A DNA stretch of 64,000 nucleotides from Actinomycetota bacterium (GCA_004348925.1 RCMX01000001.1:456966-520965), one strand, 5' to 3'. Numbered from the stretch's first letter, positions 1-8,327 are shown. Notes: generated by a model from the sequence alone, not told the origin. Translations and numbers: made by a program.

Positions 1-1
1 C

Positions 2-2095
2 GGTGGCCGCGTGGTCTTCCCGCAGACGGTATCCCAGCAGCTCACGCTGGCCATCGAGGCCGTCTTCAAGAGCTGGAACAACAAGCGCGCCCGCGACTAT
101 CGCAAGATGGAGAAGATCGCCGACGACATCGGCACCGCCGTCAACGTGCAGTCGATGGTCTTCGGCAACAAGGGCGAGACGTCCGCCACGGGCGTCGCCT
201 TCACGCGCAACCCCGCTGACGGCACCAACGAGTACTACGGTGACTTCCTCACCAACGCGCAGGGCGAAGACGTCGTCGCCGGTATCCGCAACACGTCGCC
301 GCTCGCCGAGCTGCCCGCCGTTTTCCCCGAGGCAGGCAAGGAGCTGTGGGGCATCTTCGAGATCCTGCAGAACGCCTACCGCGACATGTGCGACATCGAG
401 TTCACCATCGAGCAGGGCAAGCTGTGGATGCTGCAGACCCGTGTAGGCAAGCGCACCGCACGGGCCGCGCTCAAGATCGCCGTCGACATGGTGGGCGAGG
501 GCATGATCGGCAAGGAAGAGGCCGTGCTGCGCATCGACCCGGCGCAGCTCGATCAGCTCCTGCACCCGCAGTTCGACGTGAACGCCAGCTACGACGTGGT
601 CGCCAAGGGCCTCAACGCGAGCCCGGGTGCCGCAGTCGGCGAAGTGGTGTTCTCGGCGAACGATGCCGAGGCAGCCGCCGCCGAGGGCCGCAAGGTCATC
701 CTCGTGCGCTGGGAGACCACGCCGGACGACCTGCACGGCATGGTCGCGGCACAGGGCATCCTCACCTCGCACGGCGGCAAGACCTCGCACGCCGCCGTCG
801 TCGCCCGCGGCATGGGCAAGCCGTGCGTGTGCGGCGCAGACATGCTTAAGATCGACGCCGAGAAGAAGGTCGCCACCATCAGCGGCACGGACATCGTGCT
901 GAACGAGGGCGACATCATCTCCATCGACGGCACGACCGGCAAGGTCGTTCTGGGCGCTGTCTCGCTCGTGGAGCCGGAAGTTTCCGGCGAGTTCGACACC
1001 ATCCTCACATGGGCGGATGCGTTCCGCACGATGGGTGTGCGCGCGAACGCCGACACGCCTGATGACGCCGCGCTCGGCCGCAAGTTCGGTGCGGCGGGCA
1101 TCGGCCTGTGCCGTACCGAGCACATGTTCCTCGGCGAGCGCAAAGACATCATCCAGGACTTCATCCTGGCCGACGACCAGCCCACGCGCGACGCGGCGCT
1201 CACCAAGCTTATGAAGGTGCAGACCGAGGATTACCTCGGCATACTGAGCGCGATGGACGCTCTGCCGGTCACGGTGCGCCTTCTCGACCCGCCGCTGCAC
1301 GAGTTCCTCGACAGCCCGCGCGAGCTCGAGGTCGAGATCGTCCGCGCCGAGTGCGCAGGCGCCCCCGCTGCCGAGACGGCCGCCAAGCGTCGCCTGCTCG
1401 CTCAGATCGACTCCATGACCGAGATGAACCCGATGCTCGGCCTGCGTGGTTGCCGCCTGGGGATCATGTTCCCTGAGATCTACGGCATGCAGGTCCGCGC
1501 CATCGCACGTGCCACCGCGCAGCTCAAGCAGGAGGGCAAGGATCCGCGCCCCGAGATCATGATCCCGCTCGTGAGCGTGAAGGCGGAGCTGGACGCGCTG
1601 CGCGCCGAGAGCGAGGCCGTCATCGCCGAGGTCGTGGCCGCCACCGGCGTGGCGCTCGACATCCCCATCGGGACGATGATCGAGCTGCCGCGGGCAGCGA
1701 TCACCGCCGATGAGATCGCCACGGTGGCGGACTTCTTCAGCTTTGGCACGAACGACCTCACGCAGACCACGTTCGGTTTCTCGCGTGACGACATCGAGGC
1801 GAAGTTCCTGCCGCGGTACCTGGAGCGCAAGGTGCTCGTACGCAACCCGTTCGAGACCGTCGATTCGGGCGTGGCGGAGCTCGTGCGCATCGGCTGCGAG
1901 AAGGGCCGGCAGACGAACCCGGGCATCAAGCTCGGCGTCTGCGGCGAGCACGGCGGCGATCCCGAGAGCGTGAAGATCTTCCACACGATCGGTCTCGACT
2001 ACGTGAGCTGCTCGCCGTATCGCATCCCGCTTGCGCGGCTTGCCGCGGCGCAGGCCGCGCTCGCGGACAAGGCGGTTGTCTCGGACAATCGCTAA
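2..2095 (+). CDS. ppdK: Pyruvate, phosphate dikinase, C-terminal part (5' end outside window)
   Basis: Interconverts pyruvate, ATP and Pi with PEP, AMP and PPi in the cytoplasm. The open frame enters from the left edge, so roughly the first fifth of the protein (part of the ATP-grasp domain) is missing; about 697 residues remain. Visible parts are the end of the nucleotide-binding domain, the phosphohistidine swivel domain with the catalytic His in GGKTSHAAVVAR (codon at 788), and the PEP/pyruvate TIM-barrel with GLCRTEHMF, NPMLGLRGCRLGI, SFGTNDLTQ and the catalytic Cys in VCGEHGG near the end. A 694-residue product could start at GTG 11, but the family length and the open upstream frame argue for truncation by the window edge. 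PPi production or use would connect it with the membrane pyrophosphatase at 8441. Confidence 0.97.
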   Translation, partial: GGRVVFPQTVSQQLTLAIEAVFKSWNNKRARDYRKMEKIADDIGTAVNVQSMVFGNKGETSATGVAFTRNPADGTNEYYGDFLTNAQGEDVVAGIRNTSPLAELPAVFPEAGKELWGIFEILQNAYRDMCDIEFTIEQGKLWMLQTRVGKRTARAALKIAVDMVGEGMIGKEEAVLRIDPAQLDQLLHPQFDVNASYDVVAKGLNASPGAAVGEVVFSANDAEAAAAEGRKVILVRWETTPDDLHGMVAAQGILTSHGGKTSHAAVVARGMGKPCVCGADMLKIDAEKKVATISGTDIVLNEGDIISIDGTTGKVVLGAVSLVEPEVSGEFDTILTWADAFRTMGVRANADTPDDAALGRKFGAAGIGLCRTEHMFLGERKDIIQDFILADDQPTRDAALTKLMKVQTEDYLGILSAMDALPVTVRLLDPPLHEFLDSPRELEVEIVRAECAGAPAAETAAKRRLLAQIDSMTEMNPMLGLRGCRLGIMFPEIYGMQVRAIARATAQLKQEGKDPRPEIMIPLVSVKAELDALRAESEAVIAEVVAATGVALDIPIGTMIELPRAAITADEIATVADFFSFGTNDLTQTTFGFSRDDIEAKFLPRYLERKVLVRNPFETVDSGVAELVRIGCEKGRQTNPGIKLGVCGEHGGDPESVKIFHTIGLDYVSCSPYRIPLARLAAAQAALADKAVVSDNR

Positions 2096-2120
2096 ATCCG
2101 GCCAACTCTCTGGCGTTTCC

Positions 2121-2155
2121 GCGTGCCTCCGGTGATACTTCATACGGAGGCACGC
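2121..2155 (+). terminator. Hairpin after ppdK
   Basis: A perfect 11-bp inverted repeat (GCGTGCCTCCG and its complement) encloses a 13-nt loop 26 nt after the ppdK stop. No T-run follows, so it may be a weak or Rho-assisted terminator, or only an mRNA-stabilising hairpin. Confidence 0.55.
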
Positions 2156-2173
2156 GACGCTTGAGGGGTGGGG

Positions 2174-2527
2174 ATGGTAAAGAGGACGCGGCTCTACCAG
2201 CGAGCACGGTCGCCGCTCATACAGGGGCATTCCAAGCGGGAACGTCCGCTGTGGCAGCCGCTCGCTGCAAGCGTCAGTGTCGCCCTCGTCGCTCCGCTCT
2301 TCCTCTGGTGGCTCATCACGATGATCGCCGGCGCCCAGCCGGCGGAGGCGCTTGCGCTGCTCGGCTCGGACATCGTTGCGCTGCTGCTGCCGATGATGCC
2401 CGGTGCGATCCTTGGCGCCGTGGCCGGTGTACTCGGTGCGCGTTCGTGGGGGAGCCGCCGTCCCTGGCTTCCCGGTGCCATACTCGGAGCTGTCCTTGCG
2501 GGCGCCGGCCTGCTGCTGTTCGGCTGA
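2174..2527 (+). CDS. Small membrane protein of unknown function
   Basis: About 117 residues. A basic N-terminus (MVKRTRLYQRARS) is followed by three hydrophobic stretches, roughly residues 32-54, 70-88 and 97-117, the last two rich in Gly and Ala. GAGGGG at 2163-2168 lies 5 nt before ATG 2174; GTG 2168 is an alternative start. The gene sits between ppdK and dgt on the same strand and ends 11 nt before the dgt start, so it is probably co-transcribed with dgt. I do not recognise the family and assign no function. Confidence 0.6.
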   Translation: MVKRTRLYQRARSPLIQGHSKRERPLWQPLAASVSVALVAPLFLWWLITMIAGAQPAEALALLGSDIVALLLPMMPGAILGAVAGVLGARSWGSRRPWLPGAILGAVLAGAGLLLFG

Positions 2528-2538
2528 TCGGAGTGCAC

Positions 2539-3579
2539 GTGAACGACGGAATCCTGTCACGCGAGGCCGCGGAGGCCGAGGAACACCTGCGGTTGTCGCC
2601 GAGGGCGTCGTTCTCGGACGCAACGCACGGACGCGAGGTTCCGCTCGAGCCCGATCCGCTGCGCACAGCGTTCCAGCGCGACCGGGACCGCATCATCCAC
2701 TGCAAGGCGTTCAGGCGCCTCTCGCACAAGACGCAGGTCTTCCTCGCGCCCGAAGGCGACCACTACCGGACCCGCCTCACCCACACGCTCGAGGTCGCGC
2801 AGATCGCGCGGTCGATCGCGCGTGCGCTGCGCCTGAACGAGGACCTTACCGAGGCGATCGCGCTCGGGCACGACCTGGGGCATTCGCCGTTTGGTCACAC
2901 CGGCGAGGCGGCGCTGTCGCAGTGCCTTGCCGAGGTAGCTCCGGAGTATCCGGGTCTGCAGCCCGTGTACGAGCACAACATGCAGTCGCTCCGCGTCGTG
3001 GAGGTCCTCGAGTACGACGGCAAGGGCCTCAACCTCACCTGGGAGGTGCGCGACGGCATCCGGAATCACACGGGAGACGACCTGCCCGCCACGCTCGAGG
3101 GCCAGATCGTGAAGACCGCCGACCGCATCGCGTACATCAACCATGATATCGACGATGCGGTGCGTGCCGGTGTCCTGCTCGACTCGGAGATCCCCTCGGA
3201 GATAACGGCGGTGCTCGGCACGCATCACGGCGCACGCATCACATCGCTCGTGCAGTCGATGGTGACGGCGAGCGCGGACGCCGATCGCATCGGCATGACG
3301 CCACAGGTCGAGGAGGCGATGCTCGCACTGCGGGCGTTCCTCTTCGAGCGTGTGTACCTCTCAATGGACGCCAAGGGCGAAGACCCGAAGGCGCTCGAGC
3401 TGGTGAAGCGCCTCTTCGGCTACTACATGAGCCACCCCGCCGAGCTGCCCGATGAGTTCGCGCGGGAATCGCTGGGGTCGCTGCCGCAGCGTGTGGTGGA
3501 CTACGTCGCGGGGATGACCGACCGCTACGCGATCCGCACCTACGAGCAGCTCTTCTTGCCATCGCGATGGAAGATGTAG
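2539..3579 (+). CDS. dgt: Deoxyguanosinetriphosphate triphosphohydrolase-like HD protein
   Basis: Hydrolyses dNTPs (classically dGTP) to the nucleoside and tripolyphosphate. The 346-residue length fits the short dGTPase-like branch. The HD-domain metal ligands are visible: H82 in THTLEVAQIAR, then H111-D112 in LGHDLGHSPFGHTGE, with later conserved stretches VYEHNMQSLRVVE and GIRNHTG. GTG 2539 is chosen because CGGAG at 2529-2533 lies 5 nt upstream; the same frame stays open further upstream without signal. In related genomes dgt often lies just upstream of dnaG; here hppA and the aldehyde oxidoreductase cassette intervene. The 3' end overlaps the next gene by 13 nt. Confidence 0.93.
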   Translation: MNDGILSREAAEAEEHLRLSPRASFSDATHGREVPLEPDPLRTAFQRDRDRIIHCKAFRRLSHKTQVFLAPEGDHYRTRLTHTLEVAQIARSIARALRLNEDLTEAIALGHDLGHSPFGHTGEAALSQCLAEVAPEYPGLQPVYEHNMQSLRVVEVLEYDGKGLNLTWEVRDGIRNHTGDDLPATLEGQIVKTADRIAYINHDIDDAVRAGVLLDSEIPSEITAVLGTHHGARITSLVQSMVTASADADRIGMTPQVEEAMLALRAFLFERVYLSMDAKGEDPKALELVKRLFGYYMSHPAELPDEFARESLGSLPQRVVDYVAGMTDRYAIRTYEQLFLPSRWKM

Positions 3580-4568
3580 CCCTCGCACCGGCTGTGCAGC
3601 CACGGCGAGCGCGGCTTCCGTGGCTTGACGTGCTCAAGGGCGCTGCGATGGCGTTCGTGGTGCTCAATCACGCGATGATCTGGCCGCTTCGCTCGGGTGA
3701 TGGCCTCACGGCGTTCGCGTACGGCACCTGCTACTGGACGGTAGCCGGCTTCGCTGCCGTGACGGGATACCTCGCGGCCCCGAAGAGCGCGGTCGACCCG
3801 GTCGGTTTCCTCAAGCGCCGTGGTCGGCAGCTGCTCGGGCCGTGGGCGATCGCCGCGCCAGTGTATGCGCTCGCACCGTTCGTACTGCCGCTTGTGGGAC
3901 TGTCGTTCCCGATCGAGCTCGATCGCGGGCCGTGGGTGCTCTCCATCATGCTCGGCGGTGGCGCGCTGTGGTTCCTGCCGGTGCTCTACGCGGCGAGCGT
4001 GATCGCAACCCTTGTGGCGCGGCGGTTCGCGGGGTGGTGGCCGTTGTGGGTCTCGCTTGCCGTCTACGCGCTCACGGCTGCGCTGGTGCGCGAGAGCCCG
4101 CTCGCGTTCGGTCACGGGACGTTCTGGGCGGTGACGCCCCTGTATGTAGCGAGCTACTGGTTCGGGCTTAGGGTGGCGGCCGGGTGGCGGCCGTCGTGGA
4201 GCCGAACGGCCTGGGCCTGCGTGTTCGTCTCATCGCTCGCGCTGCCCGGGCTCACGAGCTACTGGCGGACGACGCTTGCGATGCCGTGGCTCGCATGGCT
4301 CACGTATGCGGCCGGCGTTCCCGGCGGTCTGGCCGCACTCATGCTCGCGCTGGAGACGACCCGCGAACCCGGTCGCATCGGCAGGGCGTTCGCGCGACTG
4401 GGCGTGGACTCGCTCGGCGTCTACGTGGTGCACCCGCTGGTGCTGGGGCCGCTGATGGTTGTGCTTCCCGGTGCGCGGACGCTGCCGGGCGCACTTGTGG
4501 GAGGGAGTGTGGCGGTCTCGGCATGCTACGCGGCCGTGCACCTGTACCGCGCGAAGCGCACCAAGTGA
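3567..4568 (+). CDS. Acyltransferase family 3 (OafA/YrhL-like) membrane protein
   Basis: A 333-residue integral membrane protein. The family start motif is present at about residues 20-40 (LDVLKGAAMAFVVLNHAMI), followed by a run of hydrophobic segments spread over the whole length. The family moves acyl groups, usually acetyl, onto sugars or other envelope components; the substrate here is unknown. ATG 3567 lies inside the 3' end of dgt (13-nt overlap), which implies translational coupling. A conserved-type near-C-terminal segment (LGVDSLGVYVVHPLVL) matches the family. There is no sugar-biosynthesis gene nearby to suggest an acceptor. Confidence 0.82.
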   Translation: MEDVALAPAVQPRRARLPWLDVLKGAAMAFVVLNHAMIWPLRSGDGLTAFAYGTCYWTVAGFAAVTGYLAAPKSAVDPVGFLKRRGRQLLGPWAIAAPVYALAPFVLPLVGLSFPIELDRGPWVLSIMLGGGALWFLPVLYAASVIATLVARRFAGWWPLWVSLAVYALTAALVRESPLAFGHGTFWAVTPLYVASYWFGLRVAAGWRPSWSRTAWACVFVSSLALPGLTSYWRTTLAMPWLAWLTYAAGVPGGLAALMLALETTREPGRIGRAFARLGVDSLGVYVVHPLVLGPLMVVLPGARTLPGALVGGSVAVSACYAAVHLYRAKRTK

Positions 4569-4594
4569 TGTGCGGGTTCGGTGAAGAATGCTGG

Positions 4595-4716
4595 CTAGTC
4601 ATGCCAGGGGCTGTGACGGACGCCCCGCAAGGGGTAAGTTACATAGTTGGAAGGCCGAGCTGCCCGGCCTCCACAAATTGTCGCGACATCCTTGATGCCG
4701 CACGTCTGCAAGGGGG
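4595..4716 (+). promoter_or_regulatory. Structured leader upstream of the aldehyde oxidoreductase
   Basis: Three hairpins can be drawn in the 153-nt gap. GGGGC (4607-4611) can pair with GCCCC (4622-4626). The same CCCC (4623-4626) can instead form a GNRA tetraloop hairpin CCCC-GCAA-GGGG with 4631-4634, so the two exclude each other. A third hairpin, AGGCCG (4652-4657) with CGGCCT (4665-4670), follows. AGGGGG at 4711-4716 is the ribosome binding site for ATG 4722. The arrangement resembles a cis-regulatory RNA; I could not match it to a known class by eye, although a Moco/Tuco-type element would suit the downstream gene. Confidence 0.35.
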
Positions 4717-4721
4717 TACCG

Positions 4722-6497
4722 ATGCGAGAGATCATGCGTGTGAACATGTCGGACCTGTCCATCAAGACGGAGCCGCTGCCAGCGGGTTGGGCCCGGTATG
4801 GTGGACGCGTACTGACTTCGGCGATCATCTTCACCGAGGTTCCCGCCGATGCGGACCCGCTCGGCGCTGACAATAAGCTCGTCTTCGCACCGGGTCTCCT
4901 TGGAGGGACGAACACGCCCAACGGTGGCCGTCTCTCCGTTGGCGCGAAGAGCCCACTCACCGGCGGTCTCAAGGAATCGAACTCTGGCGGTCAGGCCGCC
5001 CATGCGTTCGGCAAGATGGGTCTCGCTGCAGTCATCGTCGAGGGAAAGCCCGCAGATTCCTCGGCGGCGTACATGCTGGTCATTGAAGCCGACAAGTCCG
5101 CCAGGCTCGAGCGCGTTGACGCCTGGAAGGGCATGGGCAACTATGCGGTGGCCGAGGCGATCAAGGCCATTCGACCTGCTGACGATCACTTCTCGACCAT
5201 CACGAACGGTCCTGCCGGCGAGATGGGCCTCAAGGCATCCGGCATCGCGGTATCGGACATGAAGGGGTACCCGAACCGGTTCGCCGGACGCGGTGGCCTC
5301 GGGGCGGTCATGGGAAGCAAGGGCCTGAAGGCGATCGTCGTGAGCGACAAGGGCCTGAAGAACGTCGAGCATGCCGACAAGGAAGCGTTCCAGGCCGCGA
5401 TGAAGGTCTTCGCGAACGCGCTCACGTCGCACCCGGTCTCCGGGCAGGGCCTGCCCACGTACGGCACGAACGTGCTGGCGAACATCATCAACGAGGCCGG
5501 TGGCTATCCCACGAGGAACTTCTCGGACGGTCGTTTCGAGGGCGTCGAGGGGATCTCGGGCGAGAAGCAGCGCGAAGTGACGCTCGAGCGCGGCGGCAAC
5601 GTGAAGCACGGCTGCCACACCGGCTGCGTCATCCAGTGCTCGCGGTACTGGTTCGACAAAGACGGCCACTACAAGACGAAGGGCCCGGAGTACGAGAGCG
5701 CATGGTCGCTCGGAGCTGACTGCGGGATCTCGGACATGGACGTTGTGGCCGAGCTGGACTATACGTGCGGCGACCTCGGCCTCGATACGATCGAGATGGG
5801 GGCCACGCTTGCCGTGTACATGGACTCCGGCGCCATCGCGTTCGGCGACGGCGACGCGGCCCTGGCGACGCTCAAGGAGACCGTGACCGGCAGCGAGCTT
5901 GGCCGCGCGATCGGCGACGGTGCCGAGGCGACCGGCGTCAAGTACGGTGTCGCGCACATCCCGGTCGTGAAGCACCAGGCGCTGCCGGCGTACGACCCGC
6001 GCCCGATCCAGGGCATCGGCGTCACGTACGCGACGTCCACGCAGGGCGCGGACCACACCGCCGGGTACGCCATCACGGCGAACGTGCTGGCAGTTGGCGG
6101 AACGGTCGACCCGCTCAAGTCCGAGGGCCAGGCGGCGCTGTCGCAGGGCCTGCAGATTGCGACGGGCATGCTCGACGCGATGGGCTTCTGCATCTTCGTG
6201 GCGTTCCCGGTGCTCGATATCCCCGAGGCGTTCGGCGCGATAGCGGACATGGTGTCCGCGCACACCGGCGAGACGTGGGATGCCGACGCGCTCATGGCTA
6301 TCGGCAAGGAAGCGCTCACGTACGAGCGGCTGTTCAACCAGCACGCCGGCTTCACGGCTGCTGACGACCGGCTGCCCGCGTTCTTCAAGGAGGTCCCGCT
6401 GCCGCCGCACAATGCGGTGTTCACGGTGACCGATGCCGAGCTCGACTCGGTGTTCGACTTCGTGCCGGAGACCGCGGCCGGTCTCGGGATCTCGTAG
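4722..6497 (+). CDS. aor: Tungsten-type aldehyde ferredoxin oxidoreductase
   Basis: 591 residues, typical of the family. Oxidises aldehydes to carboxylates with ferredoxin as acceptor (or the reverse) at a bis-pyranopterin W centre in the cytoplasm. The N-terminal domain shows the family core with GGR, KSPLTGG and GRGGLGAVMGSKGLKA. Cluster cysteines are C298, C302 and C306 (spacing CX3CX3C rather than the commoner CX2CX3C) and a distal C490 in MGFCIF. CGDLGLDT around residue 349 corresponds to the pterin-binding DxxGLD-type motif. ATG 4722 has a good Shine-Dalgarno; in-frame codons back to 4647 lie in the leader and look non-coding. The two following genes encode a sulfur carrier and its activating enzyme, a common partner set for tungstopterin enzymes. 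Confidence 0.93.
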   Translation: MREIMRVNMSDLSIKTEPLPAGWARYGGRVLTSAIIFTEVPADADPLGADNKLVFAPGLLGGTNTPNGGRLSVGAKSPLTGGLKESNSGGQAAHAFGKMGLAAVIVEGKPADSSAAYMLVIEADKSARLERVDAWKGMGNYAVAEAIKAIRPADDHFSTITNGPAGEMGLKASGIAVSDMKGYPNRFAGRGGLGAVMGSKGLKAIVVSDKGLKNVEHADKEAFQAAMKVFANALTSHPVSGQGLPTYGTNVLANIINEAGGYPTRNFSDGRFEGVEGISGEKQREVTLERGGNVKHGCHTGCVIQCSRYWFDKDGHYKTKGPEYESAWSLGADCGISDMDVVAELDYTCGDLGLDTIEMGATLAVYMDSGAIAFGDGDAALATLKETVTGSELGRAIGDGAEATGVKYGVAHIPVVKHQALPAYDPRPIQGIGVTYATSTQGADHTAGYAITANVLAVGGTVDPLKSEGQAALSQGLQIATGMLDAMGFCIFVAFPVLDIPEAFGAIADMVSAHTGETWDADALMAIGKEALTYERLFNQHAGFTAADDRLPAFFKEVPLPPHNAVFTVTDAELDSVFDFVPETAAGLGIS

Positions 6498-6518
6498 GTC
6501 GACCGAGGATGCTCTACG

Positions 6519-6554
6519 GCTCGCGCCGGGCGGCTGGTTGCGTCCGGCGCGAGC
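6519..6554 (+). terminator. Hairpin between aor and the sulfur carrier gene
   Basis: A perfect 11-bp stem (GCTCGCGCCGG at 6519-6529 with its complement at 6544-6554) and a 14-nt loop. Only a short pyrimidine stretch (CTCTT) follows. It may partially terminate the aor transcript or protect its 3' end, lowering expression of the two downstream genes relative to aor. Confidence 0.5.
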
Positions 6555-6592
6555 GCTCTTCGATGGTGCCGGTGATGAATGAAGGGCGGTGA

Positions 6593-6838
6593 GTGACGAT
6601 GATCGTCGATGTCGCACTGTTCGCGAGTCTGGCGTCGTTCCAGCCCGACGGGCTGCCCGGCCGCCACTCTCGACCGCTCGAGTTTCCCGAAGGGTTCCTG
6701 ATCTCGCAGGTGATCGCCGCGCTGGCGTTGCCTGACGAGCCGCGCGTGATCTTCGTGAACGGACGCCATGCCGAGGAGAGCGCGGTGCTGCGCGATGGTG
6801 ACCGGCTTGCGATCTTCCCGCCCGTGGGTGGAGGGTAG
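6593..6838 (+). CDS. MoaD/ThiS-like small sulfur carrier protein
   Basis: 81 residues in the ubiquitin-like beta-grasp size range, ending in VGGG. The C-terminal Gly-Gly is the hallmark of MoaD/ThiS carriers that are adenylated and thiocarboxylated. The segment EFPEGFLISQVIAAL followed by RVIFVNGRHAEESAVLRDGDRLAIFPPVGGG matches the MoaD/ThiS C-terminal half. GTG 6593 is placed 6 nt after GAAGGG; ATG 6599 is the alternative. The position between aor and an E1-like enzyme indicates a role in making the dithiolene of the molybdo/tungstopterin cofactor, probably for this oxidoreductase. The extra third glycine at the end is slightly unusual. Confidence 0.85.
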   Translation: MTMIVDVALFASLASFQPDGLPGRHSRPLEFPEGFLISQVIAALALPDEPRVIFVNGRHAEESAVLRDGDRLAIFPPVGGG

Positions 6839-6842
6839 CGCG

Positions 6843-7439
6843 GTGGCTATGACGGCTGATGCACGCAGCGCGCTGCGGGGCGCGACGGTCGCTATCATCG
6901 GGTGCGGCGGGCTGGGGAGCAACGTGGCATCGATGCTCGTGCGCGCCGGAGTGGGGACGCTCCGACTCATCGACTTCGACCGCGTGGAGGAGGACAACCT
7001 CAATCGCCAGCTGTTCTTCCGAGACGACCTCGGCCGGCTCAAGACCGAAGCGCTGGCGGATACGCTGCGGAGGATCACGCCCGAGGTGGCACTGATCGAA
7101 GTCGTCGCGCGGGTGGATGCCGAGAATATCCGGGGGCTGGTGACCGGTGCTGACGTGATCGTCGAAGCGGTGGACGGAGCATTCGACAAGGCGATGATCG
7201 TGAATGCGTGCGCTACGGCGCTGCCCGATGTGCCGCTCGTGACCGTCTCGGGGCTGGCGGGCAGCGGCTCGGCGAACGAGATCGTGAGCGAGCGGATCGC
7301 CGAGAATGTGTATCTCGTGGGAGATCTGTCGAGCGATGTACGCGACGGTCTGCCGCTCTTCGCGTCGCGTGTGATGGTGGCCGCGGCGCATGAGGCGCAC
7401 GTGGTGATTCGCGTGCTGCTCGGGCTGCTGGAGCCGTAG
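6843..7439 (+). CDS. ThiF/MoeB/HesA-like E1 adenylyltransferase
   Basis: 198 residues, shorter than full MoeB. It shows the Rossmann ATP-binding loop GCGGLGSN near residue 20, DFDRVEEDNLNRQLFF with the conserved Asp and Arg, and VEAVDGAFDKAMI. The zinc CxxC pairs of long MoeB/ThiF proteins are not visible, so it belongs with the compact ThiF-family-2 type. It should activate the C-terminal glycine of the carrier encoded 4 nt upstream. GTG 6843 has GGAGGG 7 nt upstream, inside the end of the carrier gene; ATG 6849 is possible. It closes the aor cassette. The specific cofactor (W or Mo pterin versus thiamine) is inferred from context only. Confidence 0.85.
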   Translation: MAMTADARSALRGATVAIIGCGGLGSNVASMLVRAGVGTLRLIDFDRVEEDNLNRQLFFRDDLGRLKTEALADTLRRITPEVALIEVVARVDAENIRGLVTGADVIVEAVDGAFDKAMIVNACATALPDVPLVTVSGLAGSGSANEIVSERIAENVYLVGDLSSDVRDGLPLFASRVMVAAAHEAHVVIRVLLGLLEP

Positions 7440-7953
7440 CGGCGCGCGTCGTGGGCGCCGTGCCCCGGGGTGGTAAGAAGTTGTTCTGAATGTGGTCGGC
7501 GCGCGTTTGGCGTGACCTTGTACGGTGTCGCTCGTGATCGCGAATCTGCAGTCGCGGACGAGTGAGCACCCGGAGCCCTCTCGGCGTTCATTGATGCACT
7601 TCAATGCCCCAGCACGCGATATCGAGACAGCCCGTGTCGATATCGATTCTCCCTAACGCGGGGGTTTGCGGAGTTCTTCGCTTCGTGCTCTGCGTGGGTT
7701 CCGGGAGTCGAAGACCTGGCACCCACGCAGGCGGATTCGATATCGACACGGGCCGTGTCGATGGGGACGAGGAGCGTATCGAAGCGCCTCGATGGGCGCC
7801 AAAAGGGGGCAGGGAGCACACGAGATGACCATTCCGCGTCGCGCGAGATCTACAGCCAGCATCACAAGCGAGTACGTTCACATCGGACCGGAGCGGGCAG
7901 AGCCGGCCCCCTTGCTCTGGCCATACCTACTACCAGGAGAGGAGACGACACCG
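7440..7953. other. Gene-free stretch with palindromes
   Basis: About 510 nt without a convincing gene. It holds the paired palindromes at 7617-7762, an inverted repeat with 10-bp arms CTGCGTGGGT (7690-7699) and ACCCACGCAG (7721-7730), and a further ATCGA/TCGAT pair at 7778-7793. The only plausible coding alternative is an N-terminal extension of the next gene from ATG 7825, which has AGGGAG 8 nt upstream but gives a low-complexity, family-unlike peptide. Confidence 0.6.
7617..7762. repeat. Two palindromic repeats in inverted orientation
   Basis: Left copy 7617-7645 has 14-nt arms around C7631 with two mismatches. Right copy 7742-7762 is a perfect 10-bp dyad, ATCGACACGG and its complement, around G7752. 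The 20 nt at 7630-7649 match the reverse complement of 7734-7753 at 19 positions, so the pair also forms inverted repeats about 85 bp apart. The shared core is CCGTGTCGATATCGA. They could be operators for the regulator at 7954 or the ends of a small palindromic element. Confidence 0.6.
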
Positions 7954-8289
7954 ATGGCAGGTCCGGATTTCGCACAGATTCCCACAATCATCGCGATGCT
8001 CAACAATCGCACACGGCGTCAGGTGTGCGAGTACCTGGCGATGCAACCCCTCACCATGCGGCAGCTCGAACAGTACGTCTCGGTGAAGCAACCAACATTC
8101 TCGTACCACATGGGCGCACTCTTCGACTCGAAGCTTGTGACGTGGCGCTTCGGTGACGAGCACCTCTTCCTGAGCACACCTCACATCACGGTCTTGCAGC
8201 GCTACACATGCGAAGTGCTGGGTACGCCCGACACTCGTGCCGCCCAGAATCTCCTCGGCGGTACCGCTTTGGAGCAGCTCGGGCGCTGA
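7954..8289 (+). CDS. Winged-helix (ArsR-like) transcriptional regulator
   Basis: 111 residues. The segment MLNNRTRRQVCEYLAMQPLTMRQLEQYVSV, followed by a recognition-helix-like QPTFSYHMGALFDSKLVTW and a wing GDEHLFLS, is the ArsR/helix-turn-helix pattern (helix around residues 10-75). No cysteine metal-binding motif of the CxC type is present, so a metal-sensing role is not supported. ATG 7954 is preceded by an AGGAGAGGAG purine tract about 9-12 nt upstream; an alternative ATG 7825 would add 43 residues. It stands alone upstream of hppA, whose own promoter follows it. The palindromes upstream suggest autoregulation. Confidence 0.75.
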   Translation: MAGPDFAQIPTIIAMLNNRTRRQVCEYLAMQPLTMRQLEQYVSVKQPTFSYHMGALFDSKLVTWRFGDEHLFLSTPHITVLQRYTCEVLGTPDTRAAQNLLGGTALEQLGR

Positions 8290-8327
8290 ACCCCTCACAT
8301 CGTATACACGCATCCGTTTCTGACTTG

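Noticed and set aside
4599-7604. Open frame of 1001 codons on the minus strand
   Set aside because: Opposite the aor cassette; composition is that of a shadow frame and it contradicts three well-supported genes.
7825-7953. Longer N-terminus of the winged-helix regulator from ATG 7825
   Set aside because: It has a plausible ribosome binding site, but the 43 extra residues resemble no regulator N-terminus and the domain starts cleanly at 7954. Kept only as an alternative.
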